A stretch of 64,000 nt of DNA from Colletes latitarsis. Lineage: Eukaryota; Arthropoda; Insecta; Hymenoptera; Colletidae. Location of the stretch: the NCBI RefSeq assembly GCF_051014445.1, contig NC_135137.1:21949501-22013500 (forward strand). The letters are read 5' to 3'. The notes beneath the pieces were generated by a model that worked only from the letters and a program-made list of their open reading frames with translations, searched no databases and was not told the origin of the DNA. Positions 10,971 to 24,489 of the stretch are shown one piece after another; the stretch's first letter is position 1; the number at the start of each line of letters is the position of its first letter. Both the position numbers and the translations under genes were made by a program.

Positions 10971-13900
10971 CAGGTTTAGTTGACTGTTTCAGTGTGGTAC
11001 CACATTACTACGTGATACAAACTAGAAAAAACGCAGGATCTGGCCAACAGGCATGGGTAAAATGCAAACTCATGAGCCAGATGCGCGCATAACCCAGACC
11101 TAACCGGTATTATCCAGTGAAATATTGCCCGAAACCAGGTTTAACTGACTGTTTCAGTGTGGTACCACATTAGTACGTGTTTCAAACCAGAGAAAACCCA
11201 GGTTCTGACCAACAAAAATGGGAAAAATGAGAAATCATGAGCCAGAAGCGGGCATAACCCTGACCTAACCCAGGCCTAACCGGTGTTATCCTCTAAAATA
11301 TTGATCGAAACCAGGTTTAATTGACTGTTTCAGTGTGGTACCACATTACTATGTGATTCAAACCAGAAGAACCCCTGGATCTAGCTTACGAGTATGCCAA
11401 AAAGGCAAACTCATGAGACAGATGGTGGCACATCCCAGACCTAACCCCGACCTAACCGGTATTATCCTCTGAGATATTGATCGAAAGCAGGAATAACTGA
11501 TTGTTTCAGTGTGGCACCACACTACTACGTGATTCAAACCAGAAAAAACCCAGGTTCTGACCAACAAAAATGGGAAAACTGAGTAATCCTGAGTCAGATG
11601 AGCGCACAACCCAGACCTAACCCAGACCTAACCGGTATTATCCTCTAAAATATTGATCGAAACCAGGTTTAACTGACTGTTTCGGTGTGGTAACACATTA
11701 CTAAGTGATTCAAACTAGAAAAAACCGAGATCTGATCTACAAGCATGAGAAAAATTCAAAATCATGAGCCAGATGGTGGCATATCCCAGACCTAACCCAG
11801 ACCTAACCGGTATTATCCTCTGAAATGTTAATCGAAACCAGGAATAACTGATGGTTTCAGCGTGGCACCACACTACTACGTGATTCAAACCAGAAAAAAC
11901 CCAGGTTCTGACCAACAAAAATGGGAAAAATGAGAAACCATGAGCCAGATACGGGCATAACCCTGACCTAAACCAGACCTACCCGGTGTTAGCCTCTAAA
12001 ATATTCATCGAAACCAGGTTTAACTGACTGTTTCAGTGTGGTACCACATTACTAAGTGATTCAAACTAGAAAAAATCCACGATATGATCAACACAGACCT
12101 AACACAGACCTAACCGGTATTATCCTCTGAAATATTGATCGAAACCAGGAATAACTGACTGTTTCAGTGTGGTACCACACTACTACGTGATTCAAACCAG
12201 AAAAAACCCAGGTTCTGACCAAGAAAAATGGGAAAAATGAGAAACCATGAGCCAGATGAGCGCACAACCCAAAACCTAATCCAGACCTAACCGGTATTAT
12301 CCTGTGAAATATTGACCGAAACCAGGTTTAACTGACTGTTTCAGTGTGGTACCACATTACTACGTGATTCAAACCAGAGAAAACCCAGGTTCTGACCAAC
12401 AAAAATGGGAAAAATTTGAAATCATGGGACAGATGGTGGCATATCCCAGACCTAACACAGACCTAACCGGTATTATCCTCTGAAATATTGATCGAAACCA
12501 GGAATAACTGATTGTTTCAGTGTGGCACCACACTACTACGTGATTCAAACCAGAAAAAACCCAGGTTCTGACCAACAAAAATGGGAAAAATGAGAAATCA
12601 TGAGCCAAATGCGGGCATAACCCTGACCTAAACCAGACCTAACCGGTGTTAGCCTCTAAAATATTCATCGAAAACAGGTTCAATTGACTGTTTCAGTGTG
12701 GTACCACATTACTACGTGATTGAAACCAGAAAAAGCCCTGGATCTGGCTTACGAGTATGCCAAAAAGGCAAACTCATGAGACAGATGGTGGCACATCCCA
12801 GACCTATCCCAGACCTAACCGGAGTTATCCTCTAAAATAATGATCGAAACCAGGTTTAACTGAGTGTTTCAGTGTGGTACCATATTACTAAGTGATTCAA
12901 GCTAGAGAAAACCCACGATCTGATCAACAAGCATGCGAAAAATGCAAAATCATGAGCCAGATGGTGGCATTTCCCAGACCTAACACAGACCTAACCGGTA
13001 TTATCCTCTGAAATATTCATCGAAAGCAGGTTTAACTGACTGTTTCAGTGTGGTACCACATTACTACGTGATACAAACTTGAAAAAACCCAGGATCTGGT
13101 CAAGAAGCATGCGAAAAATGCACAATCATCAGCCAGATGCACGCATCACCCAGACCTAACCCAGACCTAACCAGTGTTATCCTGTAAAATATTGATCGGA
13201 ACCAGGTTTAATTGACTGTTTCAGTGTGGCACCACACTACTACGTGATTCAAACCCGAAAAAACCCAGGATCTGGCAAACGAGCATGCGAAAAATTTGAA
13301 ATCATGAGCCAGATGCTGGTATATCCCAGACCTATCGCAGACCTATCCGGTGTTATCCTCTAAAGTATTGACAGAAACCAGGTTTAATTGACTGGTTCAG
13401 TGTGGTACCACATTACTACGTGATTCAAACCCGCAAAACCCCTGGATCTGGCCAACGAATATGCCAAAAAGGCAAACTCATGAGCCAGATGGTGGCATAT
13501 CCCAGACCTATCGCAGACCTATCCTGTGTTATCCTCTAAAGTATTGACCGAAACCAGGTTTAATAGACTGTTTCAGTGTGGTACCACATTACTACGTGAT
13601 TGAAACCTGGAAAAACCCAGGATCTGGCCAACAAGCATGGGAAAAGTGCAAAATCATGAGGCAGATGGTGGCATATCCCACACCTAACCCAGACCTAACC
13701 GTTGTTATCCTGTAAAATATTCATCGAATCCAGGTTTAATTGACTGTTTCAGTGTGGTACCACATTACTACGTGATTCAAACCAGAAGAACCCCTGGATC
13801 TGGCCAACGAGTATGGCAAAAAGGCAGACTCATAAGCCATATGGTGGCATAACCCTGACCTAACCCAGACCTAACCGGTATTATCCTCTAAAATATTGAT

Positions 13901-16900
13901 CGAAATCAGGTTTAACTGACTGTTTCAGTGTGGTACCACATTACTAAGTGATTCAAACTAGAAAAAAACCAGCATCTGATCAACAAGCATGCGAAAAATG
14001 CAAAATCATGAGCCAGATCAGCGCACAACCCAGACCTATCCCAGACCTAACCGGTGTTATCCTCTAAAATATTCATCGAATCCAGGTTTAATTGACTGTT
14101 TCAGTGTGGTACCACATTACTACGTGATTCAAACCAGAAGTACCCCTGGATCTGGCCAACGAGTATGGCAAAAATGCAAACGCATGAGCCAGATGGTGGC
14201 ATAACCCAGACCTATCCCAGACCTAACCGGTGTTATCTTCTGAAATATTGAGCGAAACCAGGAATAACTGACTGCTTCAGGGTGGTACCACATTACTACG
14301 TGATTCAAACTAGAAAAAACCCAGCATCTGATCAAAAAGCATGCGAAAAATGCAAAATCATGAGCCAGATGAGCGCACAACCCAGACCTATCCCAGACCT
14401 AACCGGTGTTATCCTCTAAAATATTCATCGAATCCAGGTTTAATTGGCTGTTTCAGTGTGGTTCCACATTACTACGTGATTGAAACCCGACAAAAACCCA
14501 GGATCTGGCAAACGAGCATGCGAAAAAGTCAAAATCATGAGCCAGATGGTGGCATATCCCACACCTAACCCAGACCTAAACGGTGCTATCCTCTAAAATA
14601 TTGTTCGAAACCAGGTTTAATTGACTGTTTCAGTGTGGTACCACATTACTACGTGATACAAACTAGAAAAAACGCAGGATCTGGCCAACAAGCATGGGAA
14701 AAATGCAAACTCATGAGCCAGATGCGCGCATAACCCAGACCTAACCGGTATTATCCTTTGAAATATTGATCGAAACCAGGTTTAACTGACTGTTTCAGTG
14801 TGCTACCACATTACTACGTGATTCAAACCAGAAAAAACCCAGGATCTGGCCAACAAGCATGGGAGAAATACAAAATCATGAGCCAGATGAGGCCATAACC
14901 CAGACCTATCCCAGACCTAACCGGTGTTATCCTCTAAAATATTCATCGAATCGAGGTTTAATTGACTGTTTCAGTGTGGTACCACATTACTACGTGATTC
15001 AAGCCAGAAGAACCCCTGGATCTGGCCAACGAGTATGGCAAAAAGGCAAACGCATGAGCCAGATGGTGGCATAACCCAGACCTATCCCAGACCTAACCGG
15101 TGTTATCCTCTAAAATATTGTTCGAAACCAGGTTTAACTGACTGTCTCAGTGTGGTACCACATTGCTACGTGATTCAAACTAGAAAAAACCCAGGATCTG
15201 GTCAACAAGCATGCGAAAAATGCTCAATCATGAGCCAGATGAGCGCATAAGCCAGACCTAACCCAGACCTAACCGGTATTATGCTCTAAAATATTGATCG
15301 AAACCAGGTTTAATTGACTGCTTCCGTACGGTACCATATTACAACGTGATTCAATCCAGAAAAAGCCCAGGATCTGGTCAACAAGCATGCGAAAAATACT
15401 AAATCATGAGCCAGATGCGCGTATAACCCAGACCTAACCGGTGTTATCCACTAAAATATTGATCGAAACCTGGATTAACTGACTGCTTCAGTGTGGTACC
15501 ACATTACTAGGTGATTCAAACTAGAAAAAACCCAGGGTCTGGTCAACAAGCATGCGAAAATGCAAAATCATGAGCCAGATGGTGGCATATCCCAGACCTA
15601 ACACAAACCTAACCGGTATTATCCTCTGAAATATTGATCTAAACCAGGAATAACTGACTGTTTCAGTGTGGTACCACACTACTACGTGACTCAAACCAGA
15701 AAAAACCCAGGTTCTGACCAAGAAAAATGGGAAAAATGAGAAACCATGAGGCAGATGCGGGCATAACCCTGATCTATCCCAGACCTAACCGGAGTTATCC
15801 TCTAAAATATTGATCGAAACCAGGTTTAACTGACTGTTTCAGTGTGGTACCACATTACTAAGTGATTCAAACTAGAAAAAATCCACGATCTGATCAACAT
15901 GCATGCGAATAATGCCAAATCATGAGCCAGATGAGCGCACAACCCAAAACCTAACCCAGACCTAACCGGTTTTATCCTCTAAAATATTGATCGAAACCAG
16001 GTTCAATTGACTGTTTCAGTTTGGTATCACATTACTACGTGCTTCAAACCAGAAAAAACCCAGGATCTGGTCAGCAAGCATGCGAAAAATGCAAACTCAT
16101 GAGCCAGATGCGCGCACAACCCAGACCTAACCCAGACCTAACCGGTATTATCCTCTAAAATATTGACCGAAACCAGGCTTGACTGACTGTTTTAGTGTGC
16201 TACCACATTACTACGTAATTCAAACTAGAAAAAACGCAGGATCTGGCCAACAAGAATGGGAAAAATGCAAACTCCTGAGCCAGATGCGGGCATAACCCAG
16301 ACCTAACCCAGGCCTAACCGGTATTATCCTGTAAAATATAGATCGAAACCAGGTTTAACTGACTGCTTCAGCGTGGTGCCACATTACTACGTGATACAAA
16401 CTAGAAAAAACGCAGGATTTGGCGAACAAGCATACGAAAAATGCAAACTCATGAGCCAGATGCGCGCATAACCCAGACCTAACCGGTATTATCCTGTGAA
16501 ATATTGACCGAAACCAGGTTTAACTGACTGCTTCAGCGTGGTGCCACATTACTACGTGATTCAAACCAGAAAAAGCCCAGGATCTGGTCAACAAGCATGC
16601 GAAAAATGCACAATAATAAGCCAGATGAGCGCATAAGCCAGACCTAACCCAGACCTAACCGGTATTATCCTCTAAAATATTGATCGAAACCAGGTTTAAT
16701 TGTCTGTTTCAGTGTGGTACCACATTACTACGTGTTTGAATCCAGTAAAATCCCAGGATCAGGCCAACAAGGATGCGAAAAGGCAAACTCATGAGCCAGA
16801 TGGTGGCATATCCCACACATATCCCAGTCCTAACCAGTGTAATCCTCTAAAATGTTGATCGAAACTAGGTTTAATTGACTGTTTCAGTGTGATACCACAT

Positions 16901-16920
16901 TACTACGTGTTTCAAACCAG
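10971..16920 (+). repeat. Satellite array, main-type monomers
   Basis: About 34 monomers of 165 or 175-176 bp. Local structure includes a 352-bp dimer (GAGCGCACAACCCAGACC near 14028 and 14380) and a pair of neighbouring units with CTATCGCAGACCTATCC near 13330 and 13506. One truncated monomer is listed separately. Subfamilies alternate between ACTACGTGATTC and ACTAAGTGATTC types. No gene, RNA or insertion is visible on either strand. Confidence 0.9.
12040..12170 (+). repeat. Truncated satellite monomer (131 bp)
   Basis: GGTACC landmarks at 12040 and 12171 are only 131 bp apart, the shortest spacing I noticed. The unit runs normally to GATATGATCAAC and then jumps to ACAGACCTAACACAGACC, losing the GCATGCGAATAATGC and ATGAGCCAGATG parts. 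This is an out-of-register deletion joining the CAAC segment to the 11-bp module. Confidence 0.85.
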
Positions 16921-17535
16921 AAAAAACCCCGGATCTGGCCAACAAGCATGTGAAAAATGCAGAATCATGAGCCGGATGCTGGCATAACCGAGACCTTATC
17001 CAGCCCTAACCAGTGTTATACTCTAAAATGTTGATCGAAACTAGGTTTAATTGACTGTTTCAGAGTGGTACCACTATTCTACGTGATTCAAACTTGAAAA
17101 CACCCAGGATCTGGCCAACAAGCATGGGAAAAATACAAAATCATGAGCCAGATGAGGGCATAACCCAGACCTATCCCAGACCTAACCGGTGTTATCCTCT
17201 AAAATATTGTTCGAAACCAGGTTTAACTGACTGTTTCAGTGTGGTACCACATTGCTACGTGATTCAAACTAGAAAAAACCCAGGAACTGGTCAACAAGTA
17301 TTAAAAAATGCAGAATCATGAGCCAGATGCTGGCATAACCGAGACCTTATCTAGCCCTAACCAGTGTTATCCACTAAAATGTTGATCGATACCAGGTTTA
17401 ATTGACTGTTTCAGAGTGGTACCACTTTTCTACGTGATTCAAACTAGAAAAAACCCAGGACCTGGTCAACAAGCATGCGAAAAATGCAAAATCATGAGCC
17501 AGATGCGCGCATAACCCAGACCTAACCGGTATTAT
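16921..17535 (+). repeat. 0.6-kb block, copy 1 (1208-bp spacing)
   Basis: Matches 18130-18743. Shared marks include GAGCCGGATGCTGGCATAAC, ACCACTATTCTACGTG and GGTCAACAAG(C/T)ATTAAAAAATG. A single-base indel near 18160 (TGTGGAAATGC against TGTGAAAAATGC) changes the spacing from 1209 to 1208 bp. Confidence 0.82.
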
Positions 17536-18129
17536 CCTGTGAAATATTGATCGAAATCAGGTTTAACTGACTGTTTCTGTGTAGTACCACATTACTACGT
17601 GCTTCAAACCTGAAAAAACCCAGGATCTGGCCAACAAGCATGCGAAAAATGCAAAATCATGAGCCAGATGCGCGCATTACCCAGACCTAACCGGTATTAT
17701 CCTCTAAAATACTGTTTGAAACCAGGTTTAATTGACTGTTTCAGTGTGGTACCACATTACTACGTGATTCAAACCAGAAAAAACCCAGGATCTGGCCAAC
17801 GAGTATGGCAAAAAGGCAAACTCATGAGCCAGATGGTGGCATATCCCACACATATCCCAGTCCTAACCAGTGTAATCCTCTAAAATGTTGATCGAAACTA
17901 GGTTTAATTGACTGTTTCAGTGTGATACCACATTACTACGTGTTTCAAACCAGAAAAAACCCCGGATCTGGCCAACAAGCATGCGAAAAATGCAGAATCA
18001 TGAGCCAGATGCTGGCATAACCCAGACCTAACCCAGCCCTAACCAGTGTTATCCTCTAAAATATTGATCGAAACCAGGTTTAATTGACTGTTTCAGTGTG
18101 GTAACACATTACTACGTGATTCAAACCCG
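17536..18129 (+). repeat. Satellite monomers between the 0.6-kb copies
   Basis: Includes the TAAAATACTGTTTGAAACC variant and the CACACATATCCCAGTCC variant (the latter also at 16.8 kb, 1033 bp away). Both marks recur in the large blocks at 27.6, 35.8, 42.2, 45.7 and 49.1 kb, so this short stretch resembles the source of a later amplified block. No gene is visible. Confidence 0.85.
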
Positions 18130-18743
18130 AAAAAACCCCGGATCTAGCCAACAAGCATGTGGAAATGCAGAATCATGAGCCGGATGCTGGCATAACCGAG
18201 ACCTTATCCAGCCCTAACCAGTGTTATCCTCTAAAATGTTGATCGAAACTAGGTTTAATTGACTGTTTCAGAGTGGTACCACTATTCTACGTGATTCAAA
18301 CTTGAAAAAACCCAGGATCTGGCCAATAAGCATGGGAAAAATACAAAATCATGAGGCAGATGTGGGCATAACCCAGACCTATCCCAGACCTAACCGGTGT
18401 TATCCTCTAAAATATTGTTCGAAACCAGGTTTAACTGACTGTTTCAGTGTGGTACCACATTGCTACGTGATTCAAACTAGAAAAAACCCAGGAACTGGTC
18501 AACAAGCATTAAAAAATGCAGAATCATGAGCCAGATGCTGGCATAACCGAGACCTTATCTAGCCCTAACCAGTGTTATCCACTAAAATGTTGATCGATAC
18601 CAGGTTTAATTGGCTGTTTCAGAGTGGTACCACTTTTCTACGTGATTCAAACTAGAAAAAACCCAGGATCTGGTCAACAAGCATGCGAAAAATGCAAAAT
18701 CATGAGCCAAATGCGCGCATCACCCAGACCTAACCGGTATTAT
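18130..18743 (+). repeat. 0.6-kb block, copy 2
   Basis: A copy of 16921-17535. The same combination also occurs at about 28.1-28.7 and 49.4-50.0 kb. Confidence 0.82.
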
Positions 18744-19299
18744 CCTCTAAAATATTGATCGAAACCAGGTTTAATTGACTGTTTCTGTGTGGTAACACAT
18801 TACTACGTGATTCAAACCCGAAAAAACCCCGGATCTAGCCAACAAGCATGTGAAAAATGCAGAATCATGAGCCAGATGCTGGCATAACCGAGACCTTATC
18901 CAGCCCTAACCAGTGTTATCCTCTAAAATGTTGATCGAAACTAGGTTTAATTGTCTGTTTCAGTGTGGTACCACATTACTACGTGTTTGAATCCAATAAA
19001 AACCCAGGATCTGGCCAACAAGGATGCGAAAAAGGCAAAATACTGAGCCAGATGCGGCCATAACCCAGACCTATCCCAGACCTAACCGGTGTTATCCTCT
19101 AAAATATTGATCGAAACCAGGTTTAATTGACAGTCTCTGTGTGGTACCACATTAATACGTGATTCAAACCAGGAAAAATCTAGGATCTGGCCAACAAGCA
19201 TGGGAAAATTGCAAAATCATGAGCCAGATGCGGGCATAAACCTGACCTAACCCAGCCGTAACCAGTGTTATCCTGTAAAATATTGATCGAAACCAGGTT
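18744..19299 (+). repeat. Satellite monomers
   Basis: Contains the ACCAGGAAAAATCTAGG/GGGAAAATTGC variant near 19160-19260, which recurs near 22.25-22.4 kb. No gene is visible. Confidence 0.85.
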
Positions 19300-20967
19300 T
19301 AATTGTCTGTTTCAGTGTGGTACCACATTACTACGTGATTCAAACTAGAAAAAACCCAGGATCTGGTCAACAAGCATGCGAAAAATGCAAAATCATGAGC
19401 CAGATGCGCGCATAACCCAGACCTAACCGGTATTATCCTGTGAAATATTGATCGAAACCAGGTTTAACTGACTGTTTCAGTGTGGTACCACATTTCTACG
19501 TGATTCAAACCTGAAAAAACCCAGGATCTGGCCAACAAGCATGCGAAAAATGCAAAATCATGAGCCAGATGCGCGCATAACCCAGACCTAACCGGTATTA
19601 TCCTGTGAAATATTGATCGAAACCAGGTTTAACTGACTGTTTCAGTGTGGTACCAAATTACTAAGTGATGCAAACTAGAAAAAACCCAGCACCTGATCAC
19701 CAAGCATGCGAAAAATGCAAAATCATGAGCCAGATGAGCGCACAACCCAGATCTAACCCAGAGCAAACCGGTATTATCTTCTAAAATATTCATCGAATCC
19801 AGGTTTAATTGTCTGTTTCAGTGTGGTACCACATTACTACGTGTTTGAATCCAGTAAAAACCCAGGATCTGGCCAACAAGGATGCGGTAAATGCAAAATC
19901 CTGAGCCAGATGCGGCCATAACTCAGACCTATCCCAGACCTAACCGGTGTTATCCTCTAAAATATTCATCGAATCCAGGTTTAATTGACTGTTTCAGTGT
20001 GGTACCACATTACAACGTGATTCAAACTAGAAAAAACCCAGGATCTGGTCAACAAGCATGCGAAAAATGCAAAATCATGAGCCAGATGCGCGCATAACCC
20101 AGACCTAACCGGTGCTATCCTCTAAAATATTGACCGAAACCAGGTTTAATTGACTGTTTCAGTGTGGTACCACATTACTACGTGATTGAAACCTGGAAAA
20201 ACACAGGAACTGGCCGACAAGCATGGGAAAATTGCAAAATCATGAGCCAGATGCGGGCATGACCCAGACCTAACCGGTATTATCCTCTAAAATGTTCATC
20301 GAATCCAGGTTTAATTGACTGTTTCAGTGTGGTACCACATTACTACCTGATTCAAACCAGAAGAACCCCTGGATCTGGCCAACGAGTATGGCAAAAAGGC
20401 AAACTCATGAGCCAGATGGTGGCATAACCCAGACCTATCCCAGCCCTAACCGGTGTTATCCTCTAAAATATTGATCGAAACCAGGATTAACTGACTGCCT
20501 CAGTGTGGTACCACATTACTACGTGATTCAAACTAGAAAAAACCCAGGATCTGGTCAACAAGCATGCAAAAAATGCAAAATCATGAGCCAGATGCGCGCA
20601 TAACCCAGACCTAACCGGTATTATCCTGTGAAATATTGATCGAAACCAGGTTTAACTGACTGTTTCAGTGGTGGTACCACATTACTACGTGATTCAAACC
20701 TGAAAAAACCCAGGATCTGGCCAACAAGCATGCGAAAAATGTAAAACCATGAGCCAGATGCGCGCATAACCCAGACCTAACCAGTATTATCCTGTGAAAT
20801 ATTGATCGAAACCAGGTTTAACTGACTGTTTCAGTGTGGTACCACATTACTACGTGATTCAAACCTGAAAAAACCCAGGATCTGGCCAACAAGCATGCGA
20901 AAAATGCAAAATCATGAGCCAGATGCGCGCATTACCCAGACCTAACCGGTATTATCCTCTAAAATAT
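19300..20967 (+). repeat. 1.7-kb block, longer copy
   Basis: Matches 22921-24411. The mark CATTTCTACGTG lies at 19491 and 23112 (spacing 3621), while AGACCTAACCGGTGCTATCC lies at 20101 and 23546 (spacing 3445). The 176-bp change means this copy has one extra monomer, the unit around 19.79-19.96 kb with GATGCGGTAAATGC. Near 20665 a 3-bp insertion gives CAGTGGTGGTACC. Confidence 0.87.
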
Positions 20968-22920
20968 TGTTCGAAACCAGGTTTAATTGACTGTTTCAGT
21001 GTGGTACCACATTACTACCTGATTCAAACCAGAAGAACCCCTGGATCCAGGCCAACGAGTATGGCAAAAAGGCAAACTCATGAGCCAGATGCTGGCATAG
21101 CCCAGACCTAACACAGATCTAACCGGTGTTATCCTCTAAAATACCGATCGGAACCAGGTTTAATTGACTGTTTCAGTGTGGTACCACATTACTACGTGAT
21201 TGAAACCTAGAAAAACACAGGAACTGGCCGAGAAGCATGGGAAAATTGCAAAATCATGAGCCAGATGCGGGCATGACCCAGAACTAACCCAGCCCTAACC
21301 AGTGTTATCCTCTAAAATATTGATCGAAACCAGGTTTCATTGACTCTTTCAGTGTGGTACCACATTACTACGTGATTCAAACCAGAAAAAACCCAGGATC
21401 TGGCCAACAAGCATGGGAAAAATGCAAACTCATGAGCCAGATGCGCGCATAACTCTGACCTATCCCAGACCTAACCGATGTTATCCTCTAAAATATTCAT
21501 CGAATCCAGGTTTAATTGACTGTTTCAGTGTGGTAACACATTACTACGTGTTTCAATCCAGAAAAAGCCCTGGATCTGGCTTCCGAGTATGCCAAAAAGC
21601 AAACTCATGAGCCAGATGGTGGCATATCCCAGAACTATCCCAGACCTAACCGGTGTTATCCTCTAAAATATTGATCGATACCAGGATTAATTGACTGTTA
21701 CAGTGTGGTACCGCATTACTACGTGATTCAAACCAGAAAGAACCCAGGATCTGGCCAACAAGCATGGAAGAAATACAAAATCATGAGCCAGATGCGGGCA
21801 TAACCCAGACCTAACACAGTCCTAACAGGTGCTATCCTCTAAAATATTGATCGAATCCAGGTTTAATTGACTGTTTCAGTGTGGTACTACATTACTACGT
21901 GATTAAAACCAGAAAAAACCCAGGATCTGGCCAACAAGCATGGGAGAAATACAAAATCATGAGCCAGAGGCGGGCATAACCCAGACCTATCCCAGACCAA
22001 ACCGGTATTATCCTCCAAAAAAATTCATCAAAACCAGATTTAATTCAGTGTTTCAGTGTGGTACCACATTACTTCGTGATTCAAACTAGAAAAAACCCAG
22101 GATCTGGCCAACAAGCATGGGAAAAATGCAAACTCATGAGCCAGATGCGCGCATAACCCAGACCTATCCCAGACCTAACCGGTGTTATCCTCTAAAATAT
22201 TGATCGAATCCAGGTTTAATTGACTGTCTCAGTGTGGTACCACATTAATACGTGATTCAAACCAGGAAAAACCTAGGATCTGGCCAACAAGCATGGGAAA
22301 ATTGCAAAATCATGAGCCAGATGCGGGCATAAACCTGACCTAACCCAGCCGTAACCAGTGTTATCCTGTAAAATATTGATCGAAACCAGGTTTAATTGTC
22401 TGTTTCAGTGTGGTACCACATTACTACGTGTTTGAATCCAGTAAAAACCCAGGATCTGGCCAACAAGCATGGGAAAATTGCAAAATCATGAGCCAGATGC
22501 GGGCATAAACCTGACCTAACCCAGCCGTAACCAGTGTTATCCTGTAAAATATTGATCGAATCCAGGTTAAATTGACTGTTTCAGTGTGGTACCACATTAC
22601 TACGTGATTCAAACCAGAAGAACCCCTGGATCTGGCCAATGAGTATGGCAAAAAGGCAGACTCATAAGCCATATGGTGGCATAACCCTGACCTAACCCAG
22701 ACCTAACCGGTATTATCCTCTAAAATATTGATCGAAACCAGGTTTAACTGACTGTTTCAGTGTGGTACCAAATTACTAAGTGATGCAAACTAGAAAAAAC
22801 CCGGCACCTGATCAACAAACATGCGAAAAATGCATAATCATGAGCCAGATGAGCGCACAACCCAGATCTAACCCAGACCAAACCGGTATTATCTTCTAAA
22901 ATATTCATCGAATCCAGGTT
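20968..22920 (+). repeat. Satellite array between the 1.7-kb copies
   Basis: Main-type monomers. About 21650-22105 is matched at 54135-54588 with constant 32483-bp spacing, including the odd CCTCCAAAAAAATTCATC unit. A monomer near 21040 has a small insertion giving GGATCCAGGCC. No gene is visible. Confidence 0.87.
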
Positions 22921-24411
22921 TAATTGTCTGTTTCAGTGTGGTACCACTTTACTACGTGATTCAAACTAGAAAAAACCCAGGATCTGGTCAACAAGCATGC
23001 GAAAAATGCAAAATCATGAGCCAGATGCGCGCATAACCCAGACCTAACCGGTATTATCCTGTGAAATATTGATCGAAACCAGGTTTAACTGACTGTTTCA
23101 GTGTGGTACCACATTTCTACGTGATTCAAACCTGAAAAAACCCAGGATCTGGCCAACAAGCATGCGAAAAATGCAAAATCATGAGCCAGATGCGCGCATA
23201 ACCCAGACCTAACCGGTATTATCCTGTGAAATATTGATCGAAACCAGGTTTAACTGACTGTTTCAGTGTGGCACCAAATTACTAAGTGATGCAAACTAGA
23301 AAAAACCCAGCACCTTATCAACAAGCATGCGAAAAATGCAAAATCATGAGCCAGATGAGCGCACAACCCAGATCTAACCCAGACCAAACCGGTGTTATCC
23401 TCTAAAATATTCATCGAATCCAGGTTTAATTGACTGTTTCAGTGTGGTACCACATTACAACGTGATTCAAACTAGAAAAAACCCAGGATCTGGTCAACAA
23501 GCATGCGAAAAATGCAAAATCATGAGCCAGATGCGCGCATAACCCAGACCTAACCGGTGCTATCCTCTAAAATATTGACCGAAACCAGGTTTAATTGACT
23601 GTTTCAGTGTGGTACCACATTACTACGTGATTGAAACCTGGAAAAACACATGAACTGGCCGACAAGCATGGGAAAATTGCAAAATCATGAGCCAGATGCG
23701 GGCATGACCCAGACCTAACCGGTATTATCCTCTAAAATGTTCATCGAATCCAGGTTTAATTGACTGTTTCAGTGTGGTCCAACATTACTACCTGATTCAA
23801 ACCAGAAGAACCCCTGGATCTGGCCAACGAGTATGGCAAAAAGGCAAACTCATGAGCCAGATGGTGGCATAACCCAGACCTATCCCAGCCCTAACCGGTG
23901 TTATCCTCTAAAATATTGATCGAAACCAGGATTAACTGACTGCCTCAGTGTGGTACCACATTACTACGTGATTCAAACTAGAAAAAACCCAGGATCTGGT
24001 CAACAAGCATGCAAAAAATGCAAAATCATGAGCCAGATGCGCGCATAACCCAGACCTAACCGGTATTATCCTGTGAAATATTGATCGAAACCAGGTTTAA
24101 CTGACTGTTTCAGTGTGGTACCACATTACTACGTGATTCAAACCTGAAAAAACCCAGGATCTGGCCAACAAGCATGCGAAAAATGCAAAATCATGAGCCA
24201 GATGCGCGCATAACCCAGACCTAACCGGTATTATCCTGTGAAATATTGATCGAAACCAGGTTTAACTGACTGTTTCAGTGTGGTACCACATTACTACGTG
24301 ATTCAAACCTGAAAAAACCCAGGATCTGGCCAACAAGCATGCGAAAAATGCAAAATCATGAGCCAGATGCGCGCATTACCCAGACCTAACCGGTATTATC
24401 CTCTAAAATGT
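22921..24411 (+). repeat. 1.7-kb block, copy lacking one monomer
   Basis: Matches 19300-20967 but lacks exactly one 176-bp unit at about 23.39 kb. The flanking sequence stays in phase, so the loss was in register. Confidence 0.87.
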
Positions 24412-24489
24412 TCATCGAATCCAGGTTTAATTGACTGTTTCAGTGTGGTACCACATTACTACCTGATTCAAACCAGAAGAACCCCTGGA
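24412..24489 (+). repeat. Satellite junction stretch
   Basis: Half a monomer linking two block families; ordinary satellite sequence. Confidence 0.8.

Noticed and set aside
12090..12110. A second mobile-element insertion at the irregular monomer
   Set aside because: The join has no foreign sequence, no tail and no target duplication; it is a deletion between satellite segments.
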